Below are positions 14,134 to 17,647 of a stretch of 17,647 nt of DNA, piece after piece. The notes below the pieces were generated by a model, which saw nothing but the letters and a program-made list of their open reading frames with translations, searched no databases and had not been told where the DNA came from. Position numbers and translations under genes: made by a program. The stretch is from Bacteroidales bacterium (GTDB lineage Bacteria; Bacteroidota; Bacteroidia; Bacteroidales; UBA7960), in contig SLRE01000217.1 in the NCBI GenBank assembly GCA_007131125.1, positions 1-17,647 of the forward strand, in the 5' to 3' direction. Numbering within the stretch: position 1 is the first letter of the stretch; every line of letters begins with the position of its first letter.

Positions 14134-15588
14134 ATGGAGAAAAACCTCAGAGACATATTGTACAAGGCAGGTTTGGTGGAAGTTACCGGAAGCACCGATA
14201 TACCCATTGGCTTTGTTGAATTTGACTCCAGGAAGGTTTCCAAAGGTGCTTTGTTTGTTGCCGTTAAAGGGCTTACCACCGATGGCCATCTTTACATCGA
14301 CCAGGCCATTGACTCCGGTGCTTCAGCCGTTGTTTGCGGTGAAATGCCCCGGCAAACAAGGAAAAACATCACCTATATTAAGGTAAAGGATCCCGCCAGC
14401 GCACTGGGTGTGATCACGGCCAACTTCTTCGACAACCCTTCCCGCAAGCTTAAGCTGGTTGGTATTACAGGAACCAATGGCAAAACAACCATTGCAACCC
14501 TGCTGCATAGCTTGTTCCAGGAAATGGGGCATCCCACCGGTTTGATCTCCACGGTAAAAAACCTGATCGCTGAAAAAGAAGTGAAAGCCGATTACACCAC
14601 TCCCGACCCGGTGCGGCTCAACAGCCTTTTGAATGATATGGTGAATGCGGGATGCGAGTTTGCTTTTATGGAGGTCAGCTCTCATGCCATTGCCCAGAAA
14701 CGTATTGATGGGCTGGAGTTTACAGGAGGTGTGTTTACCAACCTCTCACATGATCATCTCGACTATCATAAAAACTTCAAGGAATACCTTACTATTAAGA
14801 AAAGGTTTTTTGACAACCTTGGGGTCCATGCCTTTTCCCTCACCAACCTCGACGATAAAAACGGGTGGGTGATGTTGCAGAACACCAAGGCAACCAAAAA
14901 AACCTACAGCCTGAATACTATGGCCGACTACAAAGGCAAGGTTGTGGAAAACAGTTTTGCCGGACTGCATATGCAAGTTGACGGGAAAGAGGTGTGGTGC
15001 AAACTTGTGGGGGCATTCAACGCCTACAATCTGCTGGCTGTTTATGCAACCGCCAGCCTGCTTGGAGCAGAAAAGCTGGAATTGCTTACTGCCCTTAGCA
15101 GCGCTTTGCCTGCAGAAGGCCGCTTCGATTATTTTAAAGGCAGGGACAATATTACCGGTATTGTAGATTATGCCCACACCCCGGATGCCATCGAAAATGT
15201 CCTGAAAACCATACAGGAGATACGCAGTGGTAAAGAAAGGGTCATTACCGTAATAGGTTGCGGTGGCAACCGTGATGCTTCCAAAAGACCCGTTATGGCA
15301 TCCATTGCGACTGAATACAGTGATAAACTGATCCTTACCAGCGACAATCCAAGGTTTGAAGAGCCTGAAAAAATCATCGAAGACATGAAAGCCGGACTGG
15401 ACCCGGTAAGCATCAGGAAAACCATTACGGTAACCAACCGGAAAGAAGCAATCAACACTGCCTGTACCATGGCAAACGAGGGAGATATCATACTGGTGGC
15501 AGGCAAGGGACATGAAAAATACCAGGAAATCAAAGGGGTGAAACACCCTTTTGACGACAAGAAAATTTTAAAAACATTCTTAACCTGA
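14134..15588 (+). CDS. murE: UDP-MurNAc-L-Ala-D-Glu:meso-diaminopimelate ligase MurE
   Basis: MurE adds the third peptide residue to the cell-wall precursor, with ATP, in the cytoplasm. The 484-residue protein shows the three Mur ligase parts. The N-terminal UDP-binding domain has the FDSRKVSKGALFVAVKG segment. The central ATPase has the P-loop GITGTNGKTT (110-119), the MEVSSHA segment and the FTNLSHDHLDYH segment. The C-terminal domain has DNPR at 404-407. DNPR is the motif that recognises meso-diaminopimelate, while L-lysine enzymes carry a different sequence, so a meso-DAP peptidoglycan is predicted. The ATG start at 14134 lies 13 bp after ftsI. No murF follows, since mraY is the next gene 13 bp on. 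Confidence 0.96.
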   Translation: MEKNLRDILYKAGLVEVTGSTDIPIGFVEFDSRKVSKGALFVAVKGLTTDGHLYIDQAIDSGASAVVCGEMPRQTRKNITYIKVKDPASALGVITANFFDNPSRKLKLVGITGTNGKTTIATLLHSLFQEMGHPTGLISTVKNLIAEKEVKADYTTPDPVRLNSLLNDMVNAGCEFAFMEVSSHAIAQKRIDGLEFTGGVFTNLSHDHLDYHKNFKEYLTIKKRFFDNLGVHAFSLTNLDDKNGWVMLQNTKATKKTYSLNTMADYKGKVVENSFAGLHMQVDGKEVWCKLVGAFNAYNLLAVYATASLLGAEKLELLTALSSALPAEGRFDYFKGRDNITGIVDYAHTPDAIENVLKTIQEIRSGKERVITVIGCGGNRDASKRPVMASIATEYSDKLILTSDNPRFEEPEKIIEDMKAGLDPVSIRKTITVTNRKEAINTACTMANEGDIILVAGKGHEKYQEIKGVKHPFDDKKILKTFLT

Positions 15589-15601
15589 AAAACTAAAGGT
15601 A

Positions 15602-16852
15602 ATGCTTTATTATCTGTTCGAATATCTGGATAAAACCTTTGACCTGCCCGGTGCAGGGGTATTTCAGTTTATATCCTTTCGTGCAGGAATGGCTGTTATC
15701 TTCTCCCTTTTCATTACCATGATTTCCGGAAAAAGGATCATCCGGTTATTGCAAAAAAATCAGGTGGGCGAAACCGTCAGAAACCTCGGGCTGGAAGGAC
15801 AGATGAAAAAGCAGGGAACCCCTACCATGGGAGGTATCATTATTATTGCCGCCATCGTAATTCCCACCCTGTTTTTTGCCAGACTCGACAACGTTTATAT
15901 CATCCTGATGCTGATCTCAACCATCTGGCTTGGCGCCATTGGTTTTGTGGACGATTATATTAAAGTTTTCAGGAAAGATAAAAAAGGCTTGCATGGAAAA
16001 TTCAAGATCCTGGGGCAGATTACCCTCGGAATAATTGTCGGGGGAACTTTGTTTTTCCATGAAGGAGTGGTGATCCGCGAAAAAACGGATGCACCCCTGG
16101 AGTTCCTTACCACAAACGAAATCATGGAAATGGATGTACCGGACGATGGGCCCTTCCAGATGGAGTCTGTAAAATCAACCAAAACCACCATTCCGTTTTT
16201 CAAGGACAATGAATTTGATTATGCCGTTTTGTTAAGCTGGATGGGCGAAAACTACCACCGCTGGGCTTTCCTGGTATTTATACCCATTGTTATTCTGATT
16301 ATTACTGCGGTTTCAAACAGTGCCAATATGACCGACGGGCTAGATGGCCTGGCAACGGGCACTTCTGCAATCATAGGTGTTACCCTTGGTGTGTTGGCCT
16401 ACGTTTCGGGCAATATCGTTTTTGCCGACTACCTCAACATTATGTACATCCCCATGACGGGAGAGCTGGTAATTTTTATCGCCGCTTTTGTGGGAGCCTG
16501 TATCGGTTTTCTCTGGTATAACTCCTACCCGGCACAGGTTTTTATGGGCGACACCGGAAGCCTATCGCTGGGAGGAATCATTGCCGTATTTGCCATCGTA
16601 ATTCGCAAAGAACTACTAATACCGGTGCTTTGCGGCATATTTTTCATGGAAAGCCTTTCGGTGATCCTGCAGGTTTCCTGGTTTAAATACACAAGGAAAA
16701 AATTTGGGGAGGGAAGACGGATTTTCAGAATGGCACCACTGCATCATCATTTCCAGATGCTGGGTTACCACGAAGCCAAAATCGTTCAAAGGTTCTTTAT
16801 TATCGGGATCATCCTTGCGGTATTCTCGGTGATAACCCTTAAACTTAGATAA
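15602..16852 (+). CDS. mraY: Phospho-MurNAc-pentapeptide translocase MraY
   Basis: MraY is an integral inner-membrane enzyme that transfers phospho-MurNAc-pentapeptide to undecaprenyl phosphate and makes lipid I. The 416-residue protein has about ten membrane segments and the family motifs: GTPTMGGI (72-79), the Asp pair in VDDYIKV (116-122), NMTDGLDGLATG (242-253), MGDTGSLSLGG (315-325) and PLHHHFQMLG (379-388). It is some 55 residues longer than the 360-residue E. coli protein. The extra sequence is mostly a polar, acidic stretch at about 158-215 between two membrane segments, as seen in other Bacteroidota. The ATG at 15602 has AAAGGT just upstream. Spacing is 13 bp from murE and 13 bp to murD. 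Confidence 0.96.
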   Translation: MLYYLFEYLDKTFDLPGAGVFQFISFRAGMAVIFSLFITMISGKRIIRLLQKNQVGETVRNLGLEGQMKKQGTPTMGGIIIIAAIVIPTLFFARLDNVYIILMLISTIWLGAIGFVDDYIKVFRKDKKGLHGKFKILGQITLGIIVGGTLFFHEGVVIREKTDAPLEFLTTNEIMEMDVPDDGPFQMESVKSTKTTIPFFKDNEFDYAVLLSWMGENYHRWAFLVFIPIVILIITAVSNSANMTDGLDGLATGTSAIIGVTLGVLAYVSGNIVFADYLNIMYIPMTGELVIFIAAFVGACIGFLWYNSYPAQVFMGDTGSLSLGGIIAVFAIVIRKELLIPVLCGIFFMESLSVILQVSWFKYTRKKFGEGRRIFRMAPLHHHFQMLGYHEAKIVQRFFIIGIILAVFSVITLKLR

Positions 16853-16865
16853 ATAATGAATTTGT

Positions 16866-17647
16866 ATGACAAAACGCATCGTGATATTGGGAGCAGCAGA
16901 AAGCGGGACTGGTGCCGCAATTCTGGCGGCCACAAATAATCTGGATGTGTTTGTATCGGATTTGAATCCGATAAAAAATCAATACAAAAACGCTCTTAAA
17001 AGTCTTGACATCCACTGGGAAGAAGAAAAGCACACACCCGGGCTGATCCTGAATGCAGATGAAGTGGTGAAAAGCCCCGGAATACCGGACAAAGTGCCTG
17101 TTGTTAAAGCACTCAGAGAAAAGGGAATACCCGTTATTTCCGAAATTGAGTTCGCAGCCCGGTATACCCCTGCCAGAATGATATGCATTACCGGCAGCAA
17201 TGGCAAAACAACCACTACCCTGCTGACAGGGCACATATTGAAAAAAGCCGGATTGAATGTATCCGTTGCCGGAAATGTGGGAAAAAGTTTTGCATGGCAG
17301 GTGGCCACCCAAAATCCGGAGGTTTTTGTCCTGGAAGTTTCCAGCTTTCAACTGGACGGAATGTTTGACTTCAGGGCTGATATTTCGGTGCTTTTGAACA
17401 TCACACCGGATCACCTGGATCGCTACGACAACGATTTTGAGAAATATGTGCAGTCAAAGCTGCGCATCCTGCAAAATCAAAGGTCAACAGACCACTGCAT
17501 CTATTGCTATGACGATCCTGTGCTGAAAAACCGGCTGTTTTCCCTGGAAGGAGGTCCCGGGTTAATTCCTTTCTCCATAAAAGAAAAATTTGAAGAAGGG
17601 GCCTGGATGGAAAATGAAAAAAAATTACGAATCAAAATAAAATCTGA
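16866..17647 (+). CDS. murD: UDP-MurNAc-L-alanine:D-glutamate ligase MurD (3' end outside window)
   Basis: MurD adds D-glutamate to UDP-MurNAc-L-alanine, using ATP, in the cytoplasm. The reading frame stays open to the right edge, so about 260 residues of an expected 440-450 are present. The N-terminal Rossmann part starts MTKRIVILGAAESGTGAA, as is typical of MurD. The ATPase part has the P-loop TGSNGKTTTT (109-118), EVSSFQLD (157-164) and NITPDHLDRY (178-187). Lys198 stands at the position of the carbamylated lysine of E. coli MurD. The ATG at 16866 is chosen because it gives the full Rossmann strand. An ATG at 16856 is in another frame and leads only to a short peptide. Confidence 0.94.
   Translation, partial: MTKRIVILGAAESGTGAAILAATNNLDVFVSDLNPIKNQYKNALKSLDIHWEEEKHTPGLILNADEVVKSPGIPDKVPVVKALREKGIPVISEIEFAARYTPARMICITGSNGKTTTTLLTGHILKKAGLNVSVAGNVGKSFAWQVATQNPEVFVLEVSSFQLDGMFDFRADISVLLNITPDHLDRYDNDFEKYVQSKLRILQNQRSTDHCIYCYDDPVLKNRLFSLEGGPGLIPFSIKEKFEEGAWMENEKKLRIKIKS

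Noticed and set aside
14746..15546. Long minus-strand open frame (266 codons) antisense to murE
   Set aside because: It lies wholly inside murE, which shows all family motifs. The predicted peptide is rich in Phe, His and Cys with no recognisable domain, as expected from the complement of a conserved gene.
14121..16865. Three successive gaps of exactly 13 bp (ftsI-murE, murE-mraY, mraY-murD)
   Set aside because: The three spacer sequences share no motif, so the equal length is most likely coincidence in a compact operon.
16856..16939. Possible short leader peptide starting at ATG 16856 and overlapping the murD start
   Set aside because: The frame gives about 27 codons of unremarkable sequence without a Shine-Dalgarno site. 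The MurD start at 16866 fits the family well without it.

Overview
The window reads as chromosomal DNA from a member of the Bacteroidota, most likely a Bacteroidales-type organism. Pointers are the HU-CCDC81/SPOR protein at the left end, a GldB-type lipoprotein, a PorT-like outer-membrane barrel, an adjacent GlsA/GlsB acyltransferase pair, the long form of MraY, an FtsL of the Bacteroidota type, an FtsI with a single C-terminal PASTA domain, and a dcw cluster without murF between murE and mraY. Most starts have no Shine-Dalgarno sequence, and a perfect TAnnTTTG promoter element is present. Coding density is high. I saw no tRNA, rRNA, CRISPR array, insertion sequence or prophage gene.

Layout. 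(1) 23-3653, plus strand: SPOR-domain membrane protein, trmB (tRNA m7G46 methyltransferase), a catalytic-Cys-less alkyltransferase-like protein, then mrp (Fe-S carrier ATPase) and a one-domain Nfu protein. (2) 3712-5367, minus strand: glutamine-dependent NAD synthetase. (3) 5575-6228, minus strand: small outer-membrane beta-barrel followed by a good intrinsic terminator, transcribed divergently from gldB (6342-7364, plus). (4) 7378-9896, minus strand: engB, glsB and glsA. The last two look like a two-gene operon for an N-acyl amino-acid (glycine or ornithine) lipid. (5) 9897-10218: a 322-bp intergenic region carrying outward promoters and a three-copy, 10-bp-period direct repeat that looks like a MraZ operator. 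(6) 10219 to the right edge, plus strand: the dcw cluster mraZ-rsmH-ftsL-ftsI-murE-mraY-murD, tightly packed, with murD cut by the window edge.

How the genes work together. The right third builds and regulates septal peptidoglycan: MraZ is the presumed autoregulator, RsmH methylates 16S rRNA, FtsL and FtsI are divisome proteins, and MurE, MraY and MurD make lipid I precursors. MurE carries DNPR, so the peptidoglycan is predicted to contain meso-diaminopimelate. The SPOR protein at the left could also act at the septum. The mrp-nfu pair serves Fe-S cluster delivery.

I found no clearly new multi-gene system. The points most worth a second look are the MraZ-box array, the Cys-to-Ala alkyltransferase-like protein, a Mrp without its C-terminal CxxC beside a CxxC-bearing Nfu, the GlsA-like acyltransferase with HX5D spacing, and the HU-like/SPOR fusion.
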